Below, in pieces: positions 8,851-16,760 of a stretch of 32,264 nt of DNA (position 1 is its first letter; the number at the start of each line of letters is the position of its first letter). The notes beneath the pieces were generated by a model. It saw only the letters and a program-made list of their open reading frames with translations, had not been told where the DNA came from and did no database searches. The DNA comes from Clostridia bacterium. Its GTDB lineage: Bacteria; Bacillota; Clostridia; Clostridiales; Clostridiaceae. The stretch is taken from positions 1-32,264 of the forward strand of contig JAAYTB010000016.1 of assembly GCA_012523855.1 (NCBI GenBank), given 5' to 3'. Both the position numbers and the translations under genes were made by a program.

Positions 8851-10218
8851 ATGAGTAAAATACCATACAGAATTTATTTATCAGAAGAGGAAATTCCAAA
8901 GCAATGGTATAATTTAAGAGCAGATATGAAGGAGCAACCAGATCCATATATTAATCCTGCTACAATGAAAGAAGCAGTAGTAGAAGACTTATATCCAGTA
9001 TTTTGCCAAGAGCTTGCAAGGCAGGAAATGGATGCTGAGAATAGATATATTGACATTCCTGAAGAAGTACTAAACTTCTATAAAATTTATCGTCCTTCCC
9101 CACTTTGTCGTGCTTACAACTTGGAAAAAATCCTAGATACGCCAGCTAAAATCTATTATAAATTCGAAGGTAACAACACCTCCGGAAGTCATAAGCTAAA
9201 TTCTGCTGTAGCCCAGGTATACTACGCTAAAAAACAAGGTGTTACCTCTTTAACTACAGAAACTGGAGCAGGTCAATGGGGTACAGCTCTTTCAGAAGCT
9301 TGTGCATATTTCGGAATACCATTAACAGTTTATATGGTTAAAGTTTCTTCTCAACAAAAACCTTATAGAAAAGCTATAATGGAAACCTTTGGTGCAAAAG
9401 TTGTCCCAAGCCCTTCTTCCACCACTGAAGTAGGTAGAGCTATTTTAGCTAAAAACCCTAATAATGGTGGCAGTCTTGGCTGTGCCATTTCAGAAGCCAT
9501 AGAGCACGCCATTAAGAAAGAAAACTGCAAATATGTACTAGGATCAGTGCTAAATCAAGTTCTATTGCATCAATCTGTTATTGGATTAGAAGCCAAGAAA
9601 GCTATGGAAAAAATAGATGAATATCCTGATATAGTTATAGGCTGTGCTGGAGGAGGCTCCAATCTAGGTGGCCTTATATCCCCTTTTATGCAGGATAAAC
9701 TTTTAGGTAAAGCAAATCCACATTTTATAGCCGTAGAACCAGCTTCCTGTCCATCATTAACTAGGGGAAAATATGCCTATGACTTCTGCGATACAGGGAA
9801 AGTAACGCCATTAGCAAAAATGTACACATTAGGATGCGAATTTATTCCTTCTCCTAATCATGCTGGTGGATTAAGATATCACGGCATGAGTCCAATTCTA
9901 TCTAAACTTTACTATGATGGATATTTAGCTGAAGCTATTGCAGTTGAGCAAAGCAAAGTATTTGAGGCTGCTACTTTATTCGCTAAATATGAAACCATCC
10001 TACCAGCTCCAGAATCTGCACACGCTATATATGGTGCTATTCAAGAGGCTTTAAAATGTAAAGAAACAGGGGAAAGCAAAACTATCCTCTTTGGTTTGAC
10101 TGGTACAGGGTATTTTGATATGCAAGCATATATGAACTACAATTCTGAAACTATGACCGATTACATTCCTACTGATGATGACTTAAAGGTTGGCTTTGAT
10201 GCTCTGCCAAAAATTTAA
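8851..10218 (+). CDS. trpB2: TrpB2-type tryptophan synthase beta chain (PLP-dependent)
   Basis: This 455-aa PLP enzyme joins indole and serine to make tryptophan (EC 4.2.1.20), or acts as a serine deaminase-like TrpB homologue. It is longer than ordinary TrpB (~400 aa) and has the TrpB2 N-terminal extension (IPYRIYLSEEEIPKQWYN). The PLP lysine is K115 in GSHKLNSA; ETGAGQWG and the phosphate-binding GCAGGGSN are present. I place the start at ATG 8851, because the in-frame ATG at 8833 itself contains the AAAGGAG ribosome site. No trpA or other trp gene lies nearby, so it is a single-gene unit. The Trp T-box supports a real role in tryptophan supply. Confidence 0.93.
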   Translation: MSKIPYRIYLSEEEIPKQWYNLRADMKEQPDPYINPATMKEAVVEDLYPVFCQELARQEMDAENRYIDIPEEVLNFYKIYRPSPLCRAYNLEKILDTPAKIYYKFEGNNTSGSHKLNSAVAQVYYAKKQGVTSLTTETGAGQWGTALSEACAYFGIPLTVYMVKVSSQQKPYRKAIMETFGAKVVPSPSSTTEVGRAILAKNPNNGGSLGCAISEAIEHAIKKENCKYVLGSVLNQVLLHQSVIGLEAKKAMEKIDEYPDIVIGCAGGGSNLGGLISPFMQDKLLGKANPHFIAVEPASCPSLTRGKYAYDFCDTGKVTPLAKMYTLGCEFIPSPNHAGGLRYHGMSPILSKLYYDGYLAEAIAVEQSKVFEAATLFAKYETILPAPESAHAIYGAIQEALKCKETGESKTILFGLTGTGYFDMQAYMNYNSETMTDYIPTDDDLKVGFDALPKI

Positions 10219-10231
10219 ACTATTTATTATC

Positions 10232-10265
10232 AATGGCTGTCAAATTATCTTGACAGTCATTTTTC
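10232..10265 (+). terminator. Terminator of trpB2
   Basis: The stem AATGGCTGTCAA / TTGACAGTCATT has one G-T pair and a 6-nt loop, and is followed by TTTTT. Confidence 0.85.
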
Positions 10266-10288
10266 TTATGAACAGATAAATTCAAAAC

Positions 10289-10315
10289 ATATTGAAAAAG
10301 ATGGCAGCATAATTT
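10289..10315 (+). promoter_or_regulatory. Putative sigma-E (sporulation) promoter of ytrHI
   Basis: ATATT (10289-10293), 14 bp, then CATAATTT (10308-10315) fits the mother-cell sigma-E pattern (ATATT - N14 - CATACAnT). It lies about 32 bp before the ytrH start. In Bacillus subtilis ytrHI is sigma-E-dependent; here the site is inferred from sequence. Confidence 0.6.
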
Positions 10316-10346
10316 ATATAGAATCAATTTTATAAAAGGTAATCTT

Positions 10347-10685
10347 ATGCCAGTTTTTATTTCTAATATTATCTATAGCTTTTTTATATCCTTTGGCGTA
10401 GTTCTGGGTGCTTGCACCTTTGCAGGTATAGGAGCTGTAATAAATAATCACCCTCCTCTTAAAACTATGTTTGATCTAGGTGCATCCGTAAAAATTTGGG
10501 CAGTTGCTACAGCTTTAGGTGGCACTTTTTCTTCCTTTGAATTACTTGAAGGTGGCCTATTTCGCGGAGAAGTTAAGTTAGCAATAAAACAAGTTCTATA
10601 CATACTTTCAGCCCTAATAGGAGCAAATTTTGGATTTAATTTAATAAAACTATTGGAGAAGTGTGGTGAGATATGGACAAAGTAA
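10347..10685 (+). CDS. ytrH: Sporulation membrane protein YtrH
   Basis: This 112-aa protein matches the YtrH family in length and layout. It has three hydrophobic segments (about 5-30, 45-62 and 85-105) and the conserved stretches FGVVLGACTFAGIGAVINNHPP and GGLFRGEVKLAIKQ. YtrH and YtrI are integral membrane proteins that Bacillus needs for efficient sporulation, acting at the forespore surrounding membranes. AAAGGT precedes ATG 10347. The next gene, ytrI, begins 13 bp before this stop, so the two are translationally coupled. A sigma-E-like promoter lies upstream. Confidence 0.88.
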   Translation: MPVFISNIIYSFFISFGVVLGACTFAGIGAVINNHPPLKTMFDLGASVKIWAVATALGGTFSSFELLEGGLFRGEVKLAIKQVLYILSALIGANFGFNLIKLLEKCGEIWTK

Positions 10686-11140
10686 AAGGAAGGGAATATT
10701 TTTTCTTATTTTGTAGCGGAATCATAATTGGAGGGTTACTAGGTATTATATCTTTCAATTCCTTAATAAGTCACAGAATTGATGAATATCATCAAAAAAT
10801 CCAAGCCTTAGAATTACTGATACAGGATAAAAATTTACGTTTAGAGAAGCTAGAAGACACTATCGATAAAAAAAAGCTCTTAGTTAAGAATATTAGTATC
10901 TCTTTAAATCATAAAGAAGATGATTTAACAAGAATAGGTTTAGAAAAAAATATAAGAGAGACTCTTAATAAATTTGTAGGTAAGGAAGTACATACTGTTG
11001 ACGCAGAAATGCTTTGGGAGGTAGTAGACGGCAGAATCGTTAAAATAGCAGATAAGGAATATAAAATAAAGATAAATAAATTAGTAATTTCTGAAACCAT
11101 TATGATTTGGGCAGAGGTATTAGAAGAGTCTAATAACTAG
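10673..11140 (+). CDS. ytrI: Sporulation protein YtrI
   Basis: This 155-aa protein has one N-terminal membrane segment (about residues 9-29), a coiled coil (about 35-80) and a compact C-terminal domain (about 100-155), the usual YtrI plan. The start overlaps the end of ytrH by 13 bp, with GGTGAG just upstream of ATG 10673. The assignment rests mainly on its pairing with YtrH and on architecture, since YtrI sequences are poorly conserved. Confidence 0.8.
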   Translation: MDKVKGREYFFLFCSGIIIGGLLGIISFNSLISHRIDEYHQKIQALELLIQDKNLRLEKLEDTIDKKKLLVKNISISLNHKEDDLTRIGLEKNIRETLNKFVGKEVHTVDAEMLWEVVDGRIVKIADKEYKIKINKLVISETIMIWAEVLEESNN

Positions 11141-11145
11141 AATGA

Positions 11146-11197
11146 AAATGAGCAGAGGCATCTTGCTTACACAGCCTACTGCTCATTTGATTTTTTC
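11146..11197. terminator. Bidirectional terminator between ytrI and leuA
   Basis: The arms AAATGAGCAG and CTGCTCATTT (with an inner AGGC / GCCT) are followed on the plus strand by a T run. It sits between the convergent genes ytrI and leuA. Confidence 0.8.
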
Positions 11198-11259
11198 CTA
11201 ACTATAGCCAGAGATTTCTCCTATTTAAAAGGAACTTTAAGCTTCCCACTATCTAAATA

Positions 11260-12825
11260 CTATTCATCATCAGTATTAATACCTTCTAGAATAATGTTAT
11301 TTATAGCATTCATAAAGGCTAGAGCACTGGCTTTTATAACGTCTGTATCCACAGCTCTTGCATTATATATTCTGTTATTGTAGCGAACCTGAAGTCTAAC
11401 TTTCCCTAGAGCCTCCTTGCCCTTTGAAACGCTGCTTACTTTATATTCAATAAGCTTTATATCCATATTCACTATATCCTTAATTGCTGCATAAAGAGCA
11501 TCTACTACCCCATTACCTACACTACTGCTCTTAAAGACTTCATTACCCTTCTTCATCATAACGCTAGCAGAAGGGAATATGCTATTACTGATTACCTGTA
11601 AATCAACTAATTCATAAAACATATCCTTAGTTTCTAGAAAATCATTAAACTTTGGATCTTCTAAGTTTACACTACTTTCTACTATATAATAAAGATCAGG
11701 GTCGTATATTTCTTTTTTTAAGTCAGCTAATTCTAAAAACTTAGCATTAATTTTTTCAAACTCTTCATCGGTAAAGGACTGGAATCCAATTTTTTCAAGG
11801 GCATTCTTTAGAGCATGTCGTCCTGAACGAGCTGTTAATACAAGTTCCATGGAATCTACTCCTACATCTTCAGGATGTATAACTTCATAGGCTTCTCTTG
11901 ATTTTAATATACCATCCTGATGTATGCCGGATGAATGTGAAAATGCGTTCTCACCAACTATAGCCTTATTAACCTGTACTTCCAATCCCATATTAAAGCT
12001 AACTAGCTGAGAGGTCTTTTTAATTCGCTGTGTTACAATATCTGTATATGCATTATAGTAATCACTTCTTAATTTCAAGGCCATTACAACCTCTTCTAGA
12101 GCTGCATTACCTGCCCTCTCCCCAATACCGTTTATAGTACATTCAGCTTTATCAGCCCCATTTTTTATAGCAGCTAAAGTGTTTGCAGTAGCAAGTCCTG
12201 TGTCATTATGGCAATGAACACTTAATATTACATCATTGTTAAGATTCTTAATTCTATAATTTAATTTTCTTATCATTTCACCGAATTCCTCTGGAACGGC
12301 ATATCCTACTGTATCTGGCACATTTATCATAGTAGCTCCAGCCTTGATTACAGCCTCAATGGTTTGCCAAAGGTATTCAAAGTCAGATCTAGAAGCATCC
12401 TCTGTTGAATATTGTACATGGTTAGTTAGGGTCTTGGCATATTTAACTGCTTCTACTCCTTGGATTAATATTTGTTCCTTAGACTTATTCAACTTTTTTG
12501 TAACATGGACATTTGATGTGCCCAAAACAATGTGTATCAGTGGTTCTGAGGCGTACTTGACACTGTGATAGACAGCATCAATATCAGCCTTCACCGCTCT
12601 AGCTAAACCAGCAATCATAACACTATCTCCGATTTTTTTAGCTATGGTCTCCACTGCTTTAAAATCCCCTTTTGAAGAACAAGGAAAACCAGCTTCTATA
12701 ATATCTACACCTAATTTTTTGAGTTGATAAGCCACTTCCAACTTTTGTTTTATGTTAAGTTTTGCCCCTGGAACTTGTTCCCCATCTCTTAATGTTGTAT
12801 CAAATACTAAAATTTTTCTTTTCAT
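11260..12825 (-). CDS. leuA: 2-isopropylmalate synthase
   Basis: This 521-aa enzyme makes 2-isopropylmalate from acetyl-CoA and 2-oxoisovalerate, the first committed step of leucine synthesis (EC 2.3.3.13). The N-terminal TIM barrel shows [10 protein letters not shown] (8-17), the metal ligands H204 and H206 in SVHCHNDTG, and GIGERAGN (233-240). Residues about 390-515 form the leucine-binding allosteric domain. Homocitrate or citramalate synthases are related, but length, motif set and the leucine T-box favour LeuA. ATG 12825 is preceded by AAGGGGG. No leuBCD follows: the next gene is convergent ytrI, so leuA is alone here. Confidence 0.93.
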   Translation of the reverse strand: MKRKILVFDTTLRDGEQVPGAKLNIKQKLEVAYQLKKLGVDIIEAGFPCSSKGDFKAVETIAKKIGDSVMIAGLARAVKADIDAVYHSVKYASEPLIHIVLGTSNVHVTKKLNKSKEQILIQGVEAVKYAKTLTNHVQYSTEDASRSDFEYLWQTIEAVIKAGATMINVPDTVGYAVPEEFGEMIRKLNYRIKNLNNDVILSVHCHNDTGLATANTLAAIKNGADKAECTINGIGERAGNAALEEVVMALKLRSDYYNAYTDIVTQRIKKTSQLVSFNMGLEVQVNKAIVGENAFSHSSGIHQDGILKSREAYEVIHPEDVGVDSMELVLTARSGRHALKNALEKIGFQSFTDEEFEKINAKFLELADLKKEIYDPDLYYIVESSVNLEDPKFNDFLETKDMFYELVDLQVISNSIFPSASVMMKKGNEVFKSSSVGNGVVDALYAAIKDIVNMDIKLIEYKVSSVSKGKEALGKVRLQVRYNNRIYNARAVDTDVIKASALAFMNAINNIILEGINTDDE

Positions 12826-12873
12826 TTACAAAAGCCCCCTTTAAAAATTATATATAAAGTAAAGGATGTTTAA

Positions 12874-13142
12874 TAAAAAACTCGTCTCTATTAACAACAA
12901 TAGAGACGAGTATATAACCCGCGGTACCACTCAATTTAATTCTAAAAAGAATTCCCTTTTTCAATGGCTAACACCATCTATCTTTTTAACGGTAGAATAC
13001 CGGCAAAGTCCTACAATAATTCAGACAGCAGTTCATGGATGAGTTCAAAACTAATGAATATACCGTCTCCCAGCAACACGGCTCTCTGTGATAATCAAAT
13101 AGCTTTTACTATTTCCACTCATAACCTTTATAATTCTAATTT
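12874..13142 (-). ncRNA. T-box leader, leucine specifier CUC
   Basis: Read on the minus strand, stem I carries an AGTA-containing 5' loop side and GAA-CTC-A on the 3' side (CTC, a leucine codon, around 13044-13049). The canonical T-box sequence GAGTGGTACCGCGGG follows near 12918-12932. The leader ends with a perfect 13-bp terminator stem, ACTCGTCTCTATT / AATAGAGACGAGT (12880-12892 and 12899-12911), followed by TTTTTT. UGGU fits the A discriminator usual in tRNA-Leu. It controls leuA, whose ATG lies about 50 bp downstream. Confidence 0.92.
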
Positions 13143-13147
13143 TAATC

Positions 13148-13176
13148 ATATTACCACAACCACCCTACAATGTCAA
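13148..13176 (-). promoter_or_regulatory. Sigma-A promoter of the leuA T-box transcript
   Basis: On the minus strand TTGACA (13171-13176), a 17-bp spacer and TAATAT (13148-13153) form a near-consensus promoter. It uses the same two hexamers and spacing as the trpB2 T-box promoter. Confidence 0.88.
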
Positions 13177-13214
13177 TCACTTTGATAAAAGTTTATATTT
13201 TTTTTAATAGAGAT

Positions 13215-13263
13215 CCTTATTTATCTTTCTTTATTCTTAACAAATTAATAAATAAGGTTTTTT
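13215..13263 (+). terminator. Hairpin plus T run upstream of the zinc-ribbon gene
   Basis: CCTTATTTAT (13215-13224) pairs with ATAAATAAGG (13248-13257), followed by TTTTTT. It looks like a plus-strand terminator, yet no plus-strand gene precedes it. It may insulate the divergent leuA promoter or attenuate the next gene. The stem is AT-rich and the call is weak. Confidence 0.4.
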
Positions 13264-13355
13264 AAACATATTGTTAACGTTTACCATTTTTAAAGGATTA
13301 TTCTTTTTTTTGTGGAATTTATTAGATAATATTATAGTCCAAAGGAGGCATATTC

Positions 13356-13982
13356 ATGTCGTTTAAAATGTGTCCTGAGTGTGGAGCTTCAAACAGTTCA
13401 TTTGCAACTAATTGTCTTTGTGGAGCGGATTTACAAGAAAAATCGGATTTGGCAAGCTTTGATAGTTCAACAACTAAATGTCCAAATTGCAATCAACCTC
13501 TTAAAGGACAGAGTGAATGTCCAATTTGCGGTCATTATATCTATAAAAGACCAGCAAGTTCTCCCCCTCATTCAAAGTCTGCTGAAGTTTCTAATTCTAA
13601 CACAAGTTATAAAGAAGCCAAAAGCAGCTCCTCCAATTTAACTTCAAAAGAAGATAAGGTTTTAGAAAGTAAATATAAAGCCTTAAAAGGATTTGCCCTA
13701 GCTTTAAAAATTATTGGTGCCATAGGTTCTTTAGGAATATTAGCAGTAGGTACAGCTGTAGCCAATCATACTATAACCATTGGCATTTCAATTGAAGCCG
13801 GTTTTTCTATTGAAGTTTTAGTTACTTCAATTATTATAGCTTCAGTATTTTTCATATTCTTCCTCATAAGTTCGGAAATCTTTAATTGCTTTGCGGATAT
13901 TGGAGATAATACTTATTATACCCACTTAACTAACAAAAAAATTTTACAAGAACTAAAAAAGCTAAATAATAAAAACTTATAA
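13356..13982 (+). CDS. Double zinc-ribbon membrane protein, function unknown
   Basis: This is a 208-aa protein. The N-terminus carries two zinc ribbons: C6-x2-C9 with C20-x-C22, and C42-x2-C45 with C55-x2-C58. A Ser-rich linker (about 65-100) follows, then two membrane segments (about 113-137 and 152-172) and a charged tail of about 30 residues. The pattern suggests a membrane-tethered cytosolic zinc-ribbon protein, common in clostridia but uncharacterised. AAAGGAGG precedes ATG 13356, a very good ribosome site. It is a single gene ending in its own terminator. Confidence 0.8.
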   Translation: MSFKMCPECGASNSSFATNCLCGADLQEKSDLASFDSSTTKCPNCNQPLKGQSECPICGHYIYKRPASSPPHSKSAEVSNSNTSYKEAKSSSSNLTSKEDKVLESKYKALKGFALALKIIGAIGSLGILAVGTAVANHTITIGISIEAGFSIEVLVTSIIIASVFFIFFLISSEIFNCFADIGDNTYYTHLTNKKILQELKKLNNKNL

Positions 13983-13991
13983 AAATTAATT

Positions 13992-14032
13992 AAAGCTTGT
14001 TTTTAGCTAGCAAACTAAAAACAAGCTTTTTC
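13992..14032. terminator. Terminator after the zinc-ribbon gene
   Basis: A perfect 15-bp stem, AAAGCTTGTTTTTAG / CTAAAAACAAGCTTT (13992-14006 and 14015-14029), is followed by T residues. It lies between convergent genes and can work in both directions. Confidence 0.85.
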
Positions 14033-14048
14033 TTGTCTTATAAACCTT

Positions 14049-14600
14049 TTAATCAATATACTCTAATGAAACTCTAGCGTTATTCTGTAAAGCTGGTAGA
14101 GCTATCTTGTTAAATACGCTATGAGGCTTTGCCTTCTTGCTATAAACAGTTACGATTCCTCTAGTTTCCTCAGCAAATTTTTTCTCAAGGTCACACCATA
14201 ATTCGTGGGCCTCCTCTGGACTTACAGGACTTCCAGGCTCAAATAATCCAAAAGCAGAATATTTCCTGCCTCCTAAAGTAGCTTCAGGAGTCCCTGGAAA
14301 AATGAACTCTTCAACAATATCCTTCTCTATGACCTTTGTTTTTGTGTTAACCCAATCTAACTTCCTATTCCATGGGATAGATTTCAAAACATTTAATATG
14401 TGACTTCTTAAATTTTTCGCCCATTTTGGTGCAGTTTTTTTCCAGGAAGCTTCATCTGGAACATAAACAAGGTCCGGTCTTCCTATCATCGGATCAATAA
14501 TAAAAATTATAGATTTGTTGTCTTGGGTATAGCGCACATACTTCCATCCCATATAAGCTGAAACCTGTGATTCTTCCAATTGTTTACTAACTCTTAACAT
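14049..14600 (-). CDS. Hypothetical protein, function unknown
   Basis: This is a 183-aa soluble protein that I do not recognise. It is rich in tryptophan and basic residues (WKKTAPKWAKNLRSHI, IPWNRKLDW), has a Gly/Pro-rich middle (FPGTPEATLGGRKYSAFG), and has no signal peptide or membrane segment. I take ATG 14600 as the start because AAGGAGG lies 5 bp before it; the longer reading from 14630 has no such site. It stands alone between a shared terminator and an AT-rich intergenic stretch. Confidence 0.7.
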   Translation of the reverse strand: MLRVSKQLEESQVSAYMGWKYVRYTQDNKSIIFIIDPMIGRPDLVYVPDEASWKKTAPKWAKNLRSHILNVLKSIPWNRKLDWVNTKTKVIEKDIVEEFIFPGTPEATLGGRKYSAFGLFEPGSPVSPEEAHELWCDLEKKFAEETRGIVTVYSKKAKPHSVFNKIALPALQNNARVSLEYID

Positions 14601-14819
14601 TTTTTCCTCCTTGATAAATAAATTCATCATCTATGAATAAACTAGAAGTTACAAAATAATATTACATTATTTACCATTTATTATAACATATATTCCCATT
14701 TTATAAAACACCTATTTTCACCTTATTACGTTTAATTCTAGTGTTTTTTCTCGTATATATATATTATCAAAGGAAATTATAATAATAGATCTTATAAAAT
14801 TAATCTTGGAGGTGGAAAA

Positions 14820-15035
14820 ATGAATCATAAGAGCCATGTAGATATAGATAAAATAAATAAAATACCAAAAGGAAGATCTTTTGAATATAAAGATGTGGTA
14901 TGTAATGATTTTCCCGATAAAGAACATGTAGAGGATGGAAAGATATTTAAAACAGAAGTTGAAAATAATGTTTTTAATAATGTTATTGTACAAAATGACA
15001 GAGCCCATACTACAGTAAAGTACAAGAAAATATAA
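14820..15035 (+). CDS. Small hypothetical protein
   Basis: This is a 71-aa polar protein with no recognised family. It has one cysteine, no hydrophobic segment, and a mix of acidic and basic residues (KGRSFEYKDVV, NNVFNNVIV). TTGGAGGTGG just before ATG 14820 is a strong ribosome site and is the main reason to believe the gene. Two minus-strand readings over the same bases lack such sites. Confidence 0.6.
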   Translation: MNHKSHVDIDKINKIPKGRSFEYKDVVCNDFPDKEHVEDGKIFKTEVENNVFNNVIVQNDRAHTTVKYKKI

Positions 15036-15072
15036 CTTATACTTATGTCAGCCCTGAATATCTAGAAAAATT

Positions 15073-15109
15073 GCCTATAGAGATTCAAGATTTTTGAATC
15101 TCTATAGGC
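15073..15109. terminator. Perfect 16-bp hairpin, minus-oriented T run
   Basis: GCCTATAGAGATTCAA and TTGAATCTCTATAGGC are perfect arms with a 5-nt loop (GATTT). On the plus strand no T run follows, but on the minus strand it runs into AATTTTT. It lies between two plus-strand genes, so it either ends the 71-aa gene poorly or terminates an antisense transcript. Confidence 0.6.
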
Positions 15110-15228
15110 TACAAATCTAAGCTTTCTTTTCTATATCATCTCATACTGTCAAATAATCAATTTTTCTTCAACAAATAAAAAACTTTTTGTTATTTTTATG
15201 AATTTTTCTATATTTAACTTTAACTTTA

Positions 15229-16035
15229 ATGTTATTATATGTAAAATGTATATGGGGGGTGATTGACATTAGGAAAAACCATATAGGTTACATACTAATT
15301 GTAATACTAATGATAATCTGCTTTATTGAAAGGAACGACCCTGCTGCTACTCCCAGTAGTGAGACAAAGACTAAAAAGATACAGACAGAAAAACAATCCA
15401 TACCTGTTGTTACTGTTAAGCTCAAAGATAAAGATAGTGAAAAAACAGGTGACAAAAACACCAAAGATAATGAAAAAGATACTCAATTAAATGAAAAAGA
15501 TAGTATACAGAAGAAAGATAAGGAAACAGAAACAGCGAAAGAAAATAAAGATGAAAAAACTGATTTAAAGGAAGAAAAGGATAATTCATTGCCTCAACTA
15601 CCCAATAACTATTCCGTAGAGTATATGGAGGCTATAGAAAATGAAATTCTTAGGTTATGCAATGTAGAGCGAGCTAAGGTAGATGCTAAACCTTTAGAGA
15701 TGAACCCCACCTTAAGAGAAGTTGCCAGATATAAGTCAAATGATATGCTGCAAAATAATTACTTTTCACACACATCCCCTTTTACAGGTTTTGCAGCTCA
15801 TCAATTAGTTAATGCTTTTGGCTATAAGTGGACAACTACCGGGGAAAATATTTGGATGATGTCTTTTTCAGGAAACTATAAGACTAAAATTACTGCAGAA
15901 AAAATTTTCAATGATTGGATGAACTCTTCTGGTCATAAGGCAAATATCTTAAATAAAAACTTCGGTAGAATTGGTGTGGGTGTTACATATTCTAGTTCAG
16001 GAAAATGCCACAGTACACAGGTATTTTCAAACTAA
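15229..16035 (+). CDS. CAP-domain (SCP/YkwD-like) envelope protein
   Basis: The protein has up to 268 aa. A membrane segment or signal anchor (about residues 19-33) is followed by a Lys/Asp/Glu-rich linker (about 45-120) and a C-terminal CAP domain (about 135-265). The CAP site residues are H181 (NYFSHTSP), E206 (TGENI) and H236 (SSGHKANIL). CAP proteins of the YkwD type are exported and often appear with sporulation or cell-wall functions; the activity is not established. The start is unclear: ATG 15229 has no ribosome site, while a strong GGGGGGTGAT (15254-15263) is correctly spaced for a rare ATT start at 15268, giving an I/M-RKNHIGYILIV signal anchor. Confidence 0.85.
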   Translation: MLLYVKCIWGVIDIRKNHIGYILIVILMIICFIERNDPAATPSSETKTKKIQTEKQSIPVVTVKLKDKDSEKTGDKNTKDNEKDTQLNEKDSIQKKDKETETAKENKDEKTDLKEEKDNSLPQLPNNYSVEYMEAIENEILRLCNVERAKVDAKPLEMNPTLREVARYKSNDMLQNNYFSHTSPFTGFAAHQLVNAFGYKWTTTGENIWMMSFSGNYKTKITAEKIFNDWMNSSGHKANILNKNFGRIGVGVTYSSSGKCHSTQVFSN

Positions 16036-16088
16036 TGTAGATCAACAACATATCCATGTAGGATACAAAAGATAAATCACAAATTTTA

Positions 16089-16126
16089 AAAACCACTGTA
16101 AGCTATATTTTGCTAACAGTGGTTTT
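16089..16126. terminator. Terminator between the CAP gene and the convergent ABC operon
   Basis: The arms AAAACCACTGT and ACAGTGGTTTT (16089-16099 and 16116-16126), with an extra AGC / GCT inside, are followed by T residues on either side. Confidence 0.75.
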
Positions 16127-16151
16127 ATACATGGATTTTCACAAAGTTTGA

Positions 16152-16676
16152 TTACTTATTCCCCTTATTGGTAGACACTTGATTTTTCCCGCTTAAAGAA
16201 ACACCCTTTAAATCAACAACTTTACCTTCAAAGACTATCTCAATTATCTTTTTTTGCTTCTTATCTCCTTTAATCTTCACCCACTTATTATCTAATGATC
16301 TAATTTCAAAATCCCAATAACCATTGGCCTCCAGCATAGCTGAATATGTACCAGAAGTGTAATCTTCCACTATCTCTTCCTCTTTCAAACTACTCTTATT
16401 TACATAAAAAATAGGATAAGTCTCTTTATTTAAGAGTTCTACCTTTGCCAGTGTATGTTTTTTAAAATACCCTTTAATTGGATGCTGCCAATCCTTAATA
16501 TTTTCAATAGTAACTTTGTCTTTTTCCTTACTTTCAGAAGTTTCTTTAGGTACTTTATCGCTAGCTCCTTTCCTATAAGTATAAGTAGTAATTGTAAAAA
16601 CTAATAGATTTGCAGTTACAAACAGAAGCATATAAAGAATACCTTTTAATCTCCTATTTTTTTCTTTGCTAACCAT
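16152..16676 (-). CDS. Membrane-anchored hypothetical protein
   Basis: This is a 174-aa protein with a basic N-terminus (KEKNRRLKG), one membrane segment (about 11-34), a charged linker and an extracellular domain (about 60-160) containing WQHPIKGYF and YWDFEIRSLDNKW. I recognise no family. AGGAGGTG precedes ATG 16676. It lies 84 bp downstream of the ABC permease on the same strand and may be the last gene of that operon, in which case it could be an accessory or substrate-related protein; this is inference from position. Confidence 0.7.
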   Translation of the reverse strand: MVSKEKNRRLKGILYMLLFVTANLLVFTITTYTYRKGASDKVPKETSESKEKDKVTIENIKDWQHPIKGYFKKHTLAKVELLNKETYPIFYVNKSSLKEEEIVEDYTSGTYSAMLEANGYWDFEIRSLDNKWVKIKGDKKQKKIIEIVFEGKVVDLKGVSLSGKNQVSTNKGNK

Positions 16677-16760
16677 ATATGCTACACCTCCTAGTTAATA
16701 TAATACCATATATTAACAGCATAGCTATGAACTTTCTCTGACCTCTATGTTACTATTTTA

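Noticed and set aside
12964-13185. Plus-strand open frame of 73 aa
   Set aside because: It lies across the minus-strand leucine T-box and promoter and has no ribosome site.
14718-15025. Minus-strand open frames over the 71-aa gene
   Set aside because: No ribosome sites; AT-rich shadow frames. The plus-strand frame has a strong GGAGGTGG.
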